Shown here one piece after another: positions 46,180 to 59,515 of a DNA stretch of 64,000 bases; the stretch's first letter is position 1, and each line of letters opens with the position of its first letter. Location: positions 10,092,001 through 10,156,000 of the forward strand of contig OZ021729.1 of assembly GCA_963978545.1 (NCBI GenBank), in the 5' to 3' direction. The notes beneath the pieces were generated by a model. That model was not told the origin of the DNA. It saw nothing but the letters and a program-made list of their open reading frames with translations, and did not search any database. This stretch comes from Linyphia triangularis. Taxonomy: Eukaryota > Arthropoda > Arachnida > Araneae > Linyphiidae. The position numbers and the translations under genes are program-made.

Positions 46180-46730
46180 AAAATGGCCGGAAACTGGTCA
46201 AAAATCAATTTTGAAAAAGTTGAACTTGATTGCCAAATATGTCATAACTTGCCAAATATGTCATAACTTGCCAAATAATGTGAATTCTTTATTATGTGGT
46301 AATCCACTGTTCTTTAATTTTTAATAAGGAAGAGTGCAGACGATATTTATTCTTTGGCGAAAAATACTTCCAGCTTTTAAAAATGAGCCAAGTTGGCGCT
46401 AAATATTACGTCACTGATGACGTAATATTTATTGCCACCTTGGCTGACTTTTAAAAGAAGAAAGACAAATCGTCTGCAACCTTTTTAATTGAAAATTAAA
46501 GAGTGGTGGGGGGAAAAAAAAAAACGGATAATTTTTTGTTAAGTTATGACGTATTTGGTGATCTGATTTAGTTCAACTCATTCCAAGTTGATTTTTGAAT
46601 AGTTTCACCCATTTTTGTCCCGGCTGACCAGTGGATTCATGATCTACTAACATTTTTCTACATTCTAAAAAAAATCAGAATGATGTCCGATGAGGTATCT
46701 AAATTTTCAGTCGCCTCTCAGTGTATTTAT
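46180..46730. mobile_element. long-inverted-repeat TA-flanked element (2), left end lost
   Basis: Both arms match the family, but the left terminus is replaced. The centre contains the palindrome ATTACGTCACTGATGACGTA at about 46408-46427. The right end reads CAGTCGCCTCTCAGTGTATT. Confidence 0.75.
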
Positions 46731-48052
46731 ACCATACAAATCCCAGAGATTGATATGTATCCTGTCCGAATAAAGCTTAACCATTAAAACTAAAATCCTT
46801 GTTCGTTTTTTACGCTTGTTCTGCATGCACTCTCTAATCTATCCTTTTTAAATAAGATAATTTTTTTTAAAGTATAATGATAAGTTGATAGTAAATGATG
46901 GAAGACAATTTAAGCATGTGATAAAGTTAAGGGGAAAAAATAGAATGTCCTTGCATGAAATAACAGTGGAGCAAAATAAAAAATAAACTTTCAGATAATA
47001 AACACTTTTGCGATTAATTTTTTATTTCAATTTTCCAAAATTCCTTCCAGTGAGCAACTATAACTTATAGTGGATCATAGCTCAAAATTTGAAGTTAATT
47101 TGTTTCGATGATCAGAAGAAACTTAAGGTCGACTTCAAATGGGTAATGTTCTTGTTTACATAGAAATTGAAGTTTCACATTGGCATAATATTGGGATGCT
47201 TTTTACACTACTAATAGAAGAGTATAATAGTTACATATACACTTTAAGTCGGATGCTAAAGAATATACCAATAGGATGAGTAAATTAAATGTGCCCTAAA
47301 AGTTATGAAGAATTAAAAATTATCGAATATCCACCCTTTAAAATTTAAAAATTGTTTCTAAAGTAAGAAAGTAGATGGCAGCACCAAAAATTATAATTCT
47401 TTTATACTTTTAAATTAAATCAGTCGGCAACCTTTTCCAAAGAAGTGGCAAGAAAATTCAATTTTTTAAACTTTACTAAACATTTAGGGTTGCCAGACAT
47501 CGGACATAAAACTCTTAGGTAGGCAATTTTTCACCTTGGCATTTTGGACATAGAATATTTTATAATATTTTTATCTATTTAATTATTAATAGTACACTTC
47601 AATAAATAACACTTCCTGCACTTTAAAAAGTACTAAGAAAGGCACTATGTCGAAATATAGATGTGGGAAAAACAACAGCTTAATATTATAAATACTACGT
47701 CTGACAACGGTGGCTGCCATTGAAATTTTTTATTGTCCTAAAAGTTATATAAATATTACATAATTAAAATTAGTTATTTTTAGGACAAATAAAAGTGAGC
47801 ACTTCTTTTTACAGAATTTCTTTACAGACAGAAAATTATTTTAAAGTCATCGCTATCATATGATGTGTATGTAAATTTTCACTGATATAATAGAAGACAT
47901 AAACTAATTTCAGTTGAAAATATTAATTAAAAACTGTGTCACTCGATGGAATCGCAATATGTGATTGTCTGATCGTCAGTAACCACATTCCCCATTTTTT
48001 TGCTTTCGTGTTTTTGTCCTTATTTTTTTAAGTTTTTTTTTTTTTTTTGTAA
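46731..48052. other. no gene recognised
   Basis: AT-rich. AGGGTTGCCAGACATCGG near 47488 and CGTCTGACAACGG near 47699 hint at a decayed element but do not form a clear inverted repeat. Confidence 0.4.
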
Positions 48053-48718
48053 TAGACTGAGAGGCGACTGCAATTTTTGGACCCCATCGAACATCATTCT
48101 GAATTTTTTTTATAGAAATTAGAGTAAAGTGAGTAGATTAGGAATCCACTGGTCTGCTGTGGCAAAAATGGCCGAAACTGGTCAAAAATAGACTTTTAAT
48201 AAGTTGAACTAAATCCAATTGCCAAATGCGCCATAACTTGCCAAATAATGAGCATTTTTTTTTAATTTGGTAACTCTCACTTTTCAATTTCAATTAAGAA
48301 GGTTGCAGACGATTCGGATGTGTGGCTATGGCTTACTTGCATCTTTCACAAATGAGCCAAATTGGCAATAAATATTACGTCATTGATGATGTAACTGATT
48401 TCGCCAATTCGCCTTACTTTTAAAAGATACAAGTTTTCTGAGCCAAAGATCAGAAATCGTTTGCGCTTTTTCTCATTGAAAATCAAAATGCAGTGAGTTG
48501 CCAGACGAAAAAGTTTGTTATCTTTTTGGCAAGTTATGACATATTTGGCAATCGGATTTTAATTCAACTCATTCCAAGTCGATTATTGATCAGTTTCGGC
48601 CATTTTTGCCACTGCAGACCAGTGGATTCCTAATCTACTCACTTTTCACCAATTTGTATAAAAAATTCACAATGATGTTCGATGAGGTCCAAAACTTGCA
48701 GTCGTCTCTCGGACTATA
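48053..48718. mobile_element. long-inverted-repeat TA-flanked element (3), full length
   Basis: TAGACTGAGAGGCGACTGCA at the left and the inverse of TATAGTCCGAGAGACGACTG at the right, TA on both sides. Arms of about 280 bp with blocks TGGCAAAAATGGCCGAAACT and its inverse. No transposase; the arrangement is a foldback or long-TIR mariner-type MITE. Confidence 0.85.
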
Positions 48719-48787
48719 ACTTAAGTATTATATCGTCAACTGTTGTCGAGAAAAAAGTTTCGTCTATTGGGTTCTCTTCCTGTCGAT

Positions 48788-49125
48788 CCCATTGATATAA
48801 ATAAACAACTGGATAGACTGCTTAACGCTGGGAAAATAAAGCCGTTGCCAGATGCCATTGGTGGGATAAAAAATACGGATTGCCGAGGATTGAAAATAAA
48901 ATTTTGGGTTGCACACAGCAGAAATGTCAATAGTAGACTTTAATAAGTAATAATGTGCAAAAAAATATATACTCTAGCATTTTACAATGTTTTTCACATT
49001 CCCATCCAACTATAAAAGTGAACTGTGATTGGTTAATCTTCCCACCAGCTTCGCAATCCCCGGCGCGTTTTTCTATTTGCATTGACAGTGGAGCAGTCTA
49101 TCCAGTTGTTTATCTATATCGATGG
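48788..49125. mobile_element. MITE with ATAAACAACTGGATAGACTG ends
   Basis: TIRs at 48795-48820 and 49095-49125 share AAACAACTGGATAGACTGC. The same element lies in opposite orientation at 61492-62841. The apparent ORF at 48743-48943 crosses its left end and is not supported. Confidence 0.8.
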
Positions 49126-50436
49126 TCGATCCTGACGAACGTCCCGTCGGGGGCGCAGCTATGGCGTTAAACGGGAATGCCACGGCATTTCGTACCTTCG
49201 CAGAGAACAGGCGGCTTGGGCTTTCTGTCGCCAGTAAAAAGTAACGGTCGACGGGTTAAGTATCGTACTGTATTGTTGTTTTTTTAAAAGAAGTTGGAAG
49301 GCTCTATTTAGTGCCTATTAAAAAGAACTTTTTCTCAGAAACTACTCATAGCATTGGTTTAAAATTTTGTGCAGCCAATATTAAAACACTTTTACATAGA
49401 CTTAATAGATTGACATATGCTTGTATAAAAAAAAAAAAAAATTTTTTTTAGGATTTATGATGTTTTGAAATTTTTCATAAAATTTTCCAAAGAAAAACAA
49501 ACTATGGTTAGAATTTTTTTTTTCCCCTTTTTTTAAAAAAAAATCTAACCAACATTTCCGTAAAAGCATACGTTTGTTTGTGTAAAAATACAATATGCAT
49601 CTGAAAAAAAATTTTAAAAGTAAAATATTGCGTAGATCCTGAGAAAAAGTTACATTTATATGAAAAATCAGCATTTTGAGAAAACAGCCTTTTATATACA
49701 AAGCAGACGGTTTTTTTTTAGTGATGTTATTTTTTCGAAAAAATATTTAAAAATACTTCGGATAAGCGAATTGCTCACCAAGTTAAACCATTGTGTAGGT
49801 AACATTTAAAATATTGAGATGCGCTAACAACCTCAAAATGCATTCCGACAAAAAATTTTGCCTTCCGCTCCCCCCTAAATAATTTTTGGCTAATGTGTTC
49901 TATATCATTTATAATTGAAAACGTTAAATAAAAAAATAACGTTTTAAAAATAAACACCTTAAAAACCACTTTATATAATAATGTTTTTCTTCGTTGCATG
50001 CACTTAATTGAATAGTTTAAAAGGGATAAAACTTTTTGTGCAATTTTTTAAATTTTACAGTTTACCCTCCAGGAGTTTGTACATCATAGGTTAAAAAACA
50101 TAGATATACCTATAGGGAAATGATAAACCTTTACACGTGTAAGAAACATGTTCCACCATAACATCGCAAATCATTCCATTTGTTTATCAATTTTTTCGAT
50201 AATATCTTTAGGTGTAAGCAGATTTTCATAGGAAAAAAGAACAAAATGCCGAAAAAAAAAAATAGAACAGGGAAATGCTATCAAAAATTACTCTGGGTAT
50301 ATCTCGTTATTATTATTCAGGTTATTGAGATCGATTGTAAGGTAGCGTTTGTACTAGATTAATCAATTCTAGTTACAAACGTATCCCAATATAATCGAAA
50401 ATGTATTTTTAAATCCTTTATATTAACTTTTATTTT
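49126..50436. other. no gene recognised
   Basis: A GC-richer patch at 49126-49255 (GTCCCGTCGGGGGCGCAGCT), then AT-rich DNA with A and T tracts. Short ORFs are low-complexity Phe/Lys and not credible. Confidence 0.45.
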
Positions 50437-50700
50437 GTATGTTTGTCGATGGCGGGCAAATCTGCGGAGACCTAATTAACCCCCTTGACGTCATTCAATG
50501 GAGCTGAAACTTGGCAGATAGATTTGATGTCGAGGACAATGCATTCTATCAAATTTTGGGGCTGTAACTGTCACTAAAAGGTCGCTTTTACGGAATCAAC
50601 TTGCCGTCATCCAATCGGGCCAAAAGAGCATTTACTCGATCATTGATGAAACTCTTGCTTGTTGATAATTTCTTTTAAAATAAATAAATAATAAAATTGT
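50437..50700 (+). repeat. LINE/SINE-like 3' end with A/T tail
   Basis: Related to 20925-21217: GCGGGCAAATCTGCGGAG, GAAACTTGGCAGATAGATTT and ACAATGCATTCTATCAAATT. It ends in AAAATAAATAAATAATAAAA. Confidence 0.6.
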
Positions 50701-51640
50701 TTTAATCAGAATAAATAAAAGATATATGGATGTGAGTGCATAAATACCCATTAATTTTTAATAGATAAATTTTGAAATGTAGTTTGCCTCACATTTTGCT
50801 GATAGAAATGTTTTTGATATTTAAAATTAGGTGCAAACACCAAGCACACGCTGTTTACAGAATCGGCGCTGCGTTAATGAATATGAAAATTGACAATGCA
50901 TAGAAAGGATTTTTTAAAAACTGTTTTTATGGGTTATATTTTTTAAAATGGAAGCAAATATTTGATAAGGAAAATATGAAACCTTTCGTTGCTTGCGAAA
51001 AACTTTTATAATAACTATATTTATAAGTTAATAGATAACTATGAAAATTTATCCCTGCATTATCTCAACTTACCGTGGTACTATCTATCTATCAAATGAT
51101 TTTGAATATTATTCTAACCAAGGGCATTGAACTAACTCTTCAGAAATTAATTTTTTTAAAGTCTACCGTGGTATCTATACAAATTCAATATTAATGTATT
51201 TATTAGCTAAAGTGAAATCAACAGAAATTTTCACAATGTTATCATTTGGTAAATAAAATTAACACGAAAGGCAATACTTAAACTTATTAAGTATTCTTAT
51301 ACAAACATGCACAAAAAATTTGAGATGCATTTGTTTAATAAAATTCTTCAGATACAAAATAGGACGCTTTCTAGCGTTTCGTATTCCAGATCTCTCAAAG
51401 CCCTCACTCACTCATCACTAATTCTCCCATTTACCATATAGTCACAATTCTGAAATTTGGTACAAATATCCACTAGGCCAATCATAGAAAAAGTTAGCTA
51501 TTTTGATCTTGATTAACCAACTTTAAGGGGTCGAAAAGAGATCAAATGTTCTAAACGAGGGATTTTCAAATGACCCACATCTCTTTCAATATAGTCATAG
51601 CTTTGAAATTTGGAATCAAGAGCAAGCATAAGCAAATTAA
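50701..51640. other. no gene recognised; diffuse repeats
   Basis: A block at 50860-50945 is related to 54500-54580. 51440-51640 carries repeat text (GAAATTTGGTACAAATATCC, GGTCGAAAAGAGATC) echoed at 52840-53010. Non-coding. Confidence 0.45.
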
Positions 51641-52299
51641 TAGACTGAGAGGCGACTGCGAGTTTAGGTACCCCATCGAACAACATTCTGAATTTTTTAT
51701 AGAAAGTGGAGAAAAGTAAGTAGATTACTAATACACTGGTCTGCCGTGGCAAAAATGGCTGAAACTGATCAAAAATCGTCTTAGAATGAGTTGAACTAAA
51801 TCCGATTGCCAAATATATCATATCTTGACAAAAAGTGAACACATTTTTTTCATCTGGTAACCCACAGCACTTATATTTCAATGAGGAAGGGCGCAGACGA
51901 TTTTTGATCTCTGGGTGAGAAAATTTTAACATTTTAAAAGTAAGAAAAATTGGCTTAAAATCATAGATGACGTAATATTTAAGGCCAACTTGGCTCACTT
52001 TTCATACATGCAAGTAGACCGTCGCCAGATTTCGAATCGTCTGCAACCTTCTTAATTGAAAATTAGAGAGCGATGGGTTATCACATAAAAAAGAATGCTC
52101 ATTATTTGGCAAGTTATGGCATATTTGGCAATCAGATTTAATTGAACTCGTTCAAGGTCGATTTTTGTCTATTTTCGGCCATTTTCGCCACGGCAGACCT
52201 ATGGATTCGTAATCTACTTACTTTTCTCCACATTCTATAAAAAAATTCAGAATGATGTTCGATGAGGTACCTATACTTGCAGTCGCCTCTCGGACTATA
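51641..52299. mobile_element. long-inverted-repeat TA-flanked element (4), full length
   Basis: TAGACTGAGAGGCGACTGCG at the left and the inverse of TATAGTCCGAGAGGCGACTG at the right. The 161-codon ORF on the complement (51513-51998) crosses the left end and reads the arm; it is not a gene. Confidence 0.85.
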
Positions 52300-52409
52300 A
52301 GCAATTGCAATCTCGGTTAATCATAGTCATAGTAAACGGGGGAGGTCAACTGAGCCTAGGTGCTGATTAGAGAATATTGCACCAACCCTTTTATTTTACG
52401 ACACCCCTG

Positions 52410-52790
52410 TTAAAGAAAGCCAGATTCCTCAAGAAAGGTCAAAAGGCTTTTGACAGATCCCTCGTGGATTGTATCAAGTTCTGTTCCAAGACCTAAGCCT
52501 AAGTGCCTAATGTGAAGAAGCGCTTCACATTCAAAAAGTATATGGTGAGCGGTTTCCTCCACCATATTTCGTTTCCTACGTAAAGGTTCTTCTTTAAAGA
52601 TTCCCTTTCTATGAAGGTGTTTTCTTAGGTGATAGTGGCCTGTAAGAAATCCAACTATCACCCTCATCTTATCCCTGCTAAGACGCAGGATCTGAGATGA
52701 TAGTTTCATGGAAGGTTTTTGGATCATAAGCCTCGCATGTTTTTGATCGGTGATTTGTTGCCACCTTTTTGTGGTTTATTTTTCTCCTAT
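52410..52790 (-). pseudogene. LINE RNase H-region C-terminal fragment
   Basis: The complement reads WQQITDQKHARLMIQKPS, then LSRDKMRVIVGFLTGHYHLR, KHLHRKGIFKEEPLRRKRNM and EETAHHILFECEALLHIRHL, ending before TAA near 52410. This is the conserved tail of arthropod non-LTR retrotransposons, including the zinc-knuckle-like block, whose usual cysteines are changed (RRKRN). The frame is open but 5'-truncated. Confidence 0.7.
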
Positions 52791-53000
52791 CACCCTTTTT
52801 GCAGTAGTCTTAGAGATCCCACAAAAAGGGCAATCTCGGTTAGCTAATTTTAAAAGGTCGAAAGGGGGATAAACATTTTAAACGAGGAATACTCCAATTT
52901 CCGACGTCCAACATATTCCCACTTATAAAATGTGAAACATATGTCAACAAAGGCAATCATAGATAAAGTAAGTATTCCGAATTTGATGAACCAATTTTTA

Positions 53001-53362
53001 GAGATCGAAACGGGATCAAACGCCTGAAGTGTAGAATACATGAATGCCTTTTGATTGCTAAAATGCACGAGGTAAAAATTTTGTTGTGAAGCACGGATAT
53101 TTAGTTATTATATGTATATAGCAAGCAAAGCTGTATAACCAGTAGAACAACAAAAGTTGATCAATATCGCTTAACCTCGAAGAGATCGAAACGGGATCAA
53201 ACGCCTGAAGTGTAGAATACATGAATGCCTTTTGATTGCTAAAATGCACAAGGTAAAAATTTCGTTGTGAAGCACGGATATTTAGTTATTATATGTATAT
53301 AGCAAGCAAAGCTGTATAACCAGTAGAACAACAAAAGTTGACCAATATCGCTTAACCTTGGC
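53001..53362. repeat. 181-bp tandem duplication
   Basis: GAGATCGAAACGGGATCAAA starts at 53001 and again at 53182. The two units are nearly identical. Complement ORFs from both units share the same first residues (MHFSNQKAFMYSTLQAFDPV), which only reflects the duplication. Confidence 0.9.
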
Positions 53363-53917
53363 CAATCGCGATGTGGAAAGTTATAAACTGGATGTTGTTA
53401 CTGATGTTGGCCGATCTCAACAGTGCTGGATAAAATGTATGGGAAGTTTTGAAAAGTTGATGTATAGTTTTGAAATTGAACTATTTTGTTTTTAAGAAAG
53501 AACGAAGGGTAAACAATTTTTTTTCTTTTTCGAAGTCGTGTATTTTGGAACGATGCTCGAAATGTGACCAGAATTGGTCAGTCTTGTAGAACCTCTGTTG
53601 ACGACATTGGTCAATACTCCTCTGCTTCCTTGGATATTTATAAAACACAATAATTTAATGTCTGTCAATAAAAAAAGTTGAAAAATGTGTTTTTAAGATG
53701 TTATATTTAGTGTGCAGAAGCTACTTGTGTTAAATTAGTTGAATGCTAAATTTGGCTCGTGGAAGAGTTTTTACTTATATATTGAATAATATCTTCAGCT
53801 CTAATGATGTATGTGGGGAATAAGGTTAAAGTGATCTAAGCCGTATTTTCAACAATTCTGACTTAAGTCCATAAGTGCATCCAGAAAGACTAAATTGATG
53901 AGCGAAAACGTGACCTA

Positions 53918-54147
53918 AAGCCGGATTTACACGTTACCAGTCGGGCCTCCAGTTTAGATAGCCAGTTCTGTGACGTAAGCTAAGTGACCGTTGCGCCGTC
54001 TATCGATGATCACGGGTACGTGATTGGTTGATCGGAGTATAGAAAAGTAAATAGAAAATGTTCGGTTTACTGGAACCAGTAGCCTGGTGACGTCACTGTC
54101 TGGTGATCTAAACTGGAACCTCGACTGGAAGCGTGTAAATCCGGCTT
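53918..54147. mobile_element. MITE with AAGCCGGATTTACACG ends
   Basis: AAGCCGGATTTACACG at 53918 and exactly inverted at 54132-54147; a further inner block CCAGT...ACTGG continues the symmetry. 230 bp. Ends of this kind occur in Harbinger-like MITEs; the target duplication is not clear. Confidence 0.85.
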
Positions 54148-55340
54148 CAGTCACAACCTCAATGGTTGGAAAAGGCTGCATTCATTGATATCTAACAGTA
54201 ATCTCTGGATAGATTATAAGCGGTTTCTGTTCTACTGGCAAAAGAAATCTATTGAATACTTTTCTCCATAATGCTATGGGGTCATTTTCCTGAAACAGGA
54301 AAAATTGAGGGTGGTCATAAAGAAACTTTGCCAATATATGCACCTCTAGCGGCCGTTTCGCTTAACAGATAAAAATGAGATTTCAGGTATAGTTATTCAA
54401 AGGTATGAGCTCCAGATTCTGTGAACGACAACAAAATAGCAATCGCGGTTACGATTATAGGTACAGAAACTCGAAATTTGGCATAAATTAACATTCAACA
54501 GAAACGGCGATTTGTTAATGAATATAAAAATTGGCAATTTATATAAAGGATTTATATTAAAAACTGTTTTATGGATTATACCATTATTATTATCTCAAAA
54601 TGAACATTAATAGGCTTAGACCACTATGACTCGAATCCCTTCATATATTGAGGAGGAAAATAAATTAGGAAAGTATACTGTTGATAGAAGCCTTAACGTT
54701 CAATTTAAAGATAATCGATTAACGAATAAAACTTAGTAATAAACGTATTTATTTCCTTAACTGGAACTAACTAACACAAGTATCATATCATTTTCGATTT
54801 AACGCATTGATTGCAAACTGGTCGTACGGTAAATTTGGATCAGAAGATTTAGTTTTTTGTAAATATTTCGAGTTCTAATGCCAACCATTGTTGAAGGGAT
54901 CCTAATTTTGAACAGAAAATTGTTCGTCAAAGCTGTGAAGAATACAGCTCATTAGTGTTAATGCCCATTTCAATAACATTTTCAAGCCCGACATGTATTT
55001 CTGATTATCGAGGCCATCCACTTGTTGAAAACTGGTGACATATAAAATTTTATTCAGAAGAAGAAAAGAGACGAGGAAAGATTCGTTAATTACAACGTGT
55101 TATCTACAAAAAGAAAGCTTTTACAAACGTCTTTATAGAACCCTAAATGTAACCCTGACCTCTAAAGGTAGTAAGAATACTATCTAGACGATAACTGATA
55201 ACCAATCAAGTGCGTGATAGCATGTTAAAATTAATATTCGACACAGCTTTTAGAGCTATCATTGTGACGATCTTTATGATTTGAAATAGTTTTTTTATTT
55301 TTTTTTAATTTTTTTTTTTATTTTTTTTATTTAAAAGAAG
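54148..55340. other. no gene recognised
   Basis: AT-rich sequence, one diffuse repeat at 54500-54580 shared with 50860-50945, then a T-rich run at 55288-55334. Confidence 0.45.
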
Positions 55341-55344
55341 CAAT

Positions 55345-55560
55345 CCTAGTAAGGATCATTTCCTATACTCTCTAAGTTACTATCTACTAGCCCAGTGCAT
55401 TTAGAAACTATTTAACCTTGAAATTTGGTGAGTAGGTACGAAAAAGATCACTTCATGAAATGACATAAATTAAAAACTCGGAAATAGAGTCTGATATATT
55501 CTATTTTATATTTGAAGTCCTTTCGTCAATGCATATATAGTAGCTCCACCTCCTAATGTC
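55345..55560. mobile_element. single arm of the long-inverted-repeat MITE
   Basis: AGCCCAGTGCATTTAGAAAC and AAATTTGGTGAGTAGGTACG match the left arm at 13250-13370. The second arm is missing. Confidence 0.65.
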
Positions 55561-56257
55561 TATTTATTATTAATTTTCATGTATAATAGATGCACAATAA
55601 ATAAAAATAATTTATGTCTTAGATATGACTTATATACTGTGTAAACCCTAAACTTTTTCCTATTTTTTACTGAACTATTTTCTCATAAATTAAAATCTGT
55701 TATTAATTATAATTTTAACTAATTAGTTGCATATTTTTTTTTTTCTGACAGTCTTACAGCTTATAATATGAGCTTCACAATAGGAACTGTAAACCTTCTA
55801 AAGTCATATGGACATTATGAAACCTAAACATCAGCATCAAAATGTTGCTGACCATTGTCTTAACTGACATTGATGCATGTCCATTGTTACAAAAGCAGCC
55901 AACATCTGTCCGCGAACCAATGCTGGAGATGAAACCGGTCACGTGATCATGTCCTCTCAAAAAAACGTCCATCATTACGGATAATCAGCCCAATTTAAAT
56001 GTGCTTCTCGTTCTCGAATGGTGTCATCCTGATCACGTGCAATCACGAGCAGATGCCTTTTTAAAGTGGAGCAGACATCTTGTTGACTGGACACATGTGT
56101 CGTTCTGTATGGCCTTTAAAAGGATGGAAAGTGGAGTGATCGGAAGCGGCAGGAGACGAGGGGAAAGGTGACGAAATGGACTTAATTAATCATTTCGGAT
56201 TCTGTCGGGCAGGTTGAAAGAGTTGGTGGAAGAGAAACCGCAGAACCGTTCGACGAG
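55561..56257. other. no gene recognised
   Basis: A 66-codon complement frame at 55775-55975 lacks any family pattern. The sequence becomes GC-richer (56020-56250) before the satellite begins. Confidence 0.4.
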
Positions 56258-59200
56258 GTATGAGTTGAGAATAAAAGAAGTGGGAACTTTTTTTAAGTTA
56301 GGTGAATATTGTTTGGTGGAGTCACTTTTGTTTTTGTTTGTGACAGATTAGCTGCGTGGCTTTGTGTTCTACGGGGCCACTTCTGTTATATTAGCTATAA
56401 TTTTGAATGTACTTAATAAATTCGTTTTATGATGGATGTTGAGAGTGACGGAGTTGGAACGTTTTTTAGGTTTGGTAAATCTTGTTCTGTTCTATGGGAC
56501 CCCTTCTGTTAAATTAGCTATAATTTTGAATGTACTTAATAAATTCGTTTTATGATGGATCTTGAGGGTGACGAAGCTGGAATGGTTTTTAATTTAGGTG
56601 AATACTGTTTCGTGGAGTAACTTTTTGTTTGTGACAGATTAGCTGCGTGGCTTGGTGTTCTACGGGACCCCTTCTGTTATATTAGCTATAATTTTGAATG
56701 TACTTAATAAATTCGTTTTATGATGGATGTTGAGAATAAAGGAGTGGAAACGTTTTTTAAGTTAGGTGAATACTGTTCCGTGGAGTAACTTTTTGTTTGT
56801 GACAGATTAGCTGCTTGGCTTGGTGTTCTACGGGACGCCTTCTGTTATATTAGCTATAATTTTGAATGTACTTAATAAATTCGTTTTATGATGGATCTTG
56901 AGAGTGACGGAGTTGGAACGTTTTTTAGGTTTGGTGAATCTTGTTCCATGGAGTAACTTTTTGTTTGTGACAGATTAGCTGCGTGGCTTGGTGTTCTACG
57001 GGACCCCTTCTGTTATATTAGCTATAATTTTGAATGTACTTAATAAATTCGTTTTATGATGGATGTTGAGAGTGACGGAGTTGGAACGTTTTTTAGGTTT
57101 GGTAAATCTTGTTCTGTTCTATGGGACCCCTTCTGTTAAATTAGCTATAATTTTGAATGTACTTAATAAATTCGTTTTATGATGGATCTTGAGAGTGACG
57201 GAGCTGGAACGGTTTTTAATTTAGGTGAATACTGTTTCGTGGAGTAACTTTTTGTTTGTGACAGATTAGCTGCGTGGCTTGGTGTTCTACGGGACCCCTT
57301 CTGTTATATTAGCTATAATTTTGAATGTACTTAATAAATTCGTTTTATGATGGATGTTGAGAATAAAGGAGTGGAAACGTTTTTTAAGTTAGGTGAATAC
57401 TGTTTCGTGGAGTAACTTTTTGTTTGTGACAGATTAGCTGCGTGGCTTGGTGTTCTACGGGACCCCTTCTGTTATATTAGCTATAATTTTGAATGTACTT
57501 AATAAATTCGTTTTATGATGGATCTTGAGAGTGACGGAGTTGGAACGTTTTTTAGGTTTGGTGAATCTTGTTCTGTTCTATGGGACCCCTTCTGTTAAAT
57601 TAGCTATAATTTTGAATGTACTTAATAAATTCGTTTTATGATGGATCTTGAGGGTGACGAAGCTGGAATGGTTTTTAATTTAGGTGAATACTGTTTCGTG
57701 GAGTAACTTTTTGTTTGTGACAGATTAGCTGCGTGGCTTGGTGTTCTACGGGAACCCTTCTGTTATATTAGCTATAATTTTGAATGTACTTAATAAATTC
57801 GTTTTATGATGGATGTTGAGAATAAAGGAGTGGAAACGTTTTTTAAGTTAGGTGAATACTGTTTCGTGGAGTAACTTTTTGTTTGTGACAGATTAGCTGC
57901 GTGGCTTGGTGTTCTACGGGACCCCTTCTGTTATATTAGCTATAATTTTGAATGTACTTAATAAATTCGTTTTATGATGGATCTTGAGAGTGACGGAGTT
58001 GGAACGTTTTTTAGGTTTGGTGAATCTTGTTCTGTTCTATGGGACCCCTTCTGTTAAATTAGCTATAATTTTGAATGTACTTAATAAATTCGTTTTATGA
58101 TGGATCTTGAGGGTGACGAAGCTGGAATGGTTTTTAATTTAGGTGAATACTGTTTCGTGGAGTAACTTTTTGTTTGTGACAGATTAGCTGCGTGGCTTGG
58201 TGTTCTACGGGACCCCTCCTGTTATATTAGCTATAATTTTGAATGTACTTAATAAATTCGTTTTATGATGGATGTTGAGAGTGACGGAGTTGGAACGTTT
58301 TTTAGGTTTGGTAAATCTTGTTCTGTTCTATGGGACCCCTTCTGTTAAATTAGCTATAATTTTGAATGTACTTAATAAATTCGTTTTATGATGGATCTTG
58401 AGAGTGATGGAGCTGGAACGGTTTTTAATTTAGGATTGAGGTGAATACTATTTCGTGGAGTAACTTTTTGTTTGTGACAGATTAGCTGCGTGGCTTGGTG
58501 TTCTACGGGACCCCTTCTGTTATATTAGCTATAATTTTGAATGTACTTAATAAATTCGTTTTATGATGGATGTTGAGAATAAAGGAGTGGAAACGTTTTT
58601 TAAGTTAGGTGAATACTGTTCCGTGGAGTAACTTTTTGTTTGTGACAGATTAGCTGCGTGGCTTGGTGTTCTACGGGACCCCTTCTGTTATATTAGCTAT
58701 AATTTTGAATGTACTTAATAAATTCGTTTTATGATGGATCTTGAGAGTGACGGAGTTGGAACGTTTTTTAGGTTTGGTGAATCTTGTTCCATGGAGTAAC
58801 TTTTTGTTTGTGACAGATTAGCTGCGTGGCTTGGTGTTCTACGGGACCCCTTCTGTTATATTAGCTATAATTTTGAATGTACTTAATAAATTCGTTTTAT
58901 GATGGATGTTGAGAGTGACGGAGTTGGAACGTTTTTTAGGTTTGGTAAATCTTGTTCTGTTCTATGGGACCCCTTCTGTTAAATTAGCTATAATTTTGAA
59001 TGTACTTAATAAATTCGTTTTATGATGGATCTTGAGAGTGACGGAGCTGGAACGGTTTTTAATTTAGGTGAATACTGTTTCGTGGAGTAACTTTTTGTTT
59101 GTGACAGATTAGCTGCGTGGCTTGGTGTTCTACGGGACCCCTTCTGTTATATTAGCTATAATTTTGAATGTACTTAATAAATTCGTTTTATGATGGATGT

Positions 59201-59515
59201 TGAGAATAAAGGAGTGGAAACGTTTTTTAAGTTAGGTGAATACTGTTTCGTGGAGTAACTTTTTGTTTGTGACAGATTAGCTGCGTGGCTTGGTGTTCTA
59301 CGGGACCCCTTCTGTTATATTAGCTATAATTTTGAATGTACTTAATAAATTCGTTTTATGATGGATCTTGAGAGTGACGGAGTTGGAACGTTTTTTAGGT
59401 TTGGTGAATCTTGTTCCGTGGAGTAACTTTTTGTTTGTGACAGATTAGCTGCGTGGCTTGGTGTTCTACGTGGCCCCTTCTGTTGAATTAGCTATAATTT
59501 TGAATGTAGGTAATA
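56258..59515 (+). repeat. satellite array with higher-order structure, about 20 units
   Basis: The conserved core TTAGCTATAATTTTGAATGT followed by ACTTAATAAATTCGTTTTAT recurs 20 times. Spacing of the TTCG in the core is 123,168,168,168,123,168,168,123,168,168,123,168,123,175,168,168,123,168,168 bp. Long units contain GGAGTAACTTTTTGTTTGTG plus ACAGATTAGCTGCGTGGCTT; short units lack this and carry TCTGTTCTATGGG. Variant blocks (GAATAAAGGAGTGG, GTGACGGAGTTGG, GTGACGAAGCTGG) follow in register, giving a short-long-long period of about 459 bp. Edge units are the most diverged (56258-56420 and 59460-59515). No ORF. Confidence 0.95.

Noticed and set aside
48743..48943. 66-codon ORF
   Set aside because: It spans the left end of a MITE that recurs, inverted, at 61492-62841.
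51513..51998. 161-codon complement ORF as a gene
   Set aside because: It crosses the end of a TA-flanked repeat element and reads its arm; the same text occurs in non-coding copies at 42.4, 46.2 and 48.1 kb.
52850..53249. Two complement ORFs sharing their first 20 residues
   Set aside because: The shared start reflects the 181-bp tandem duplication; no coding evidence.
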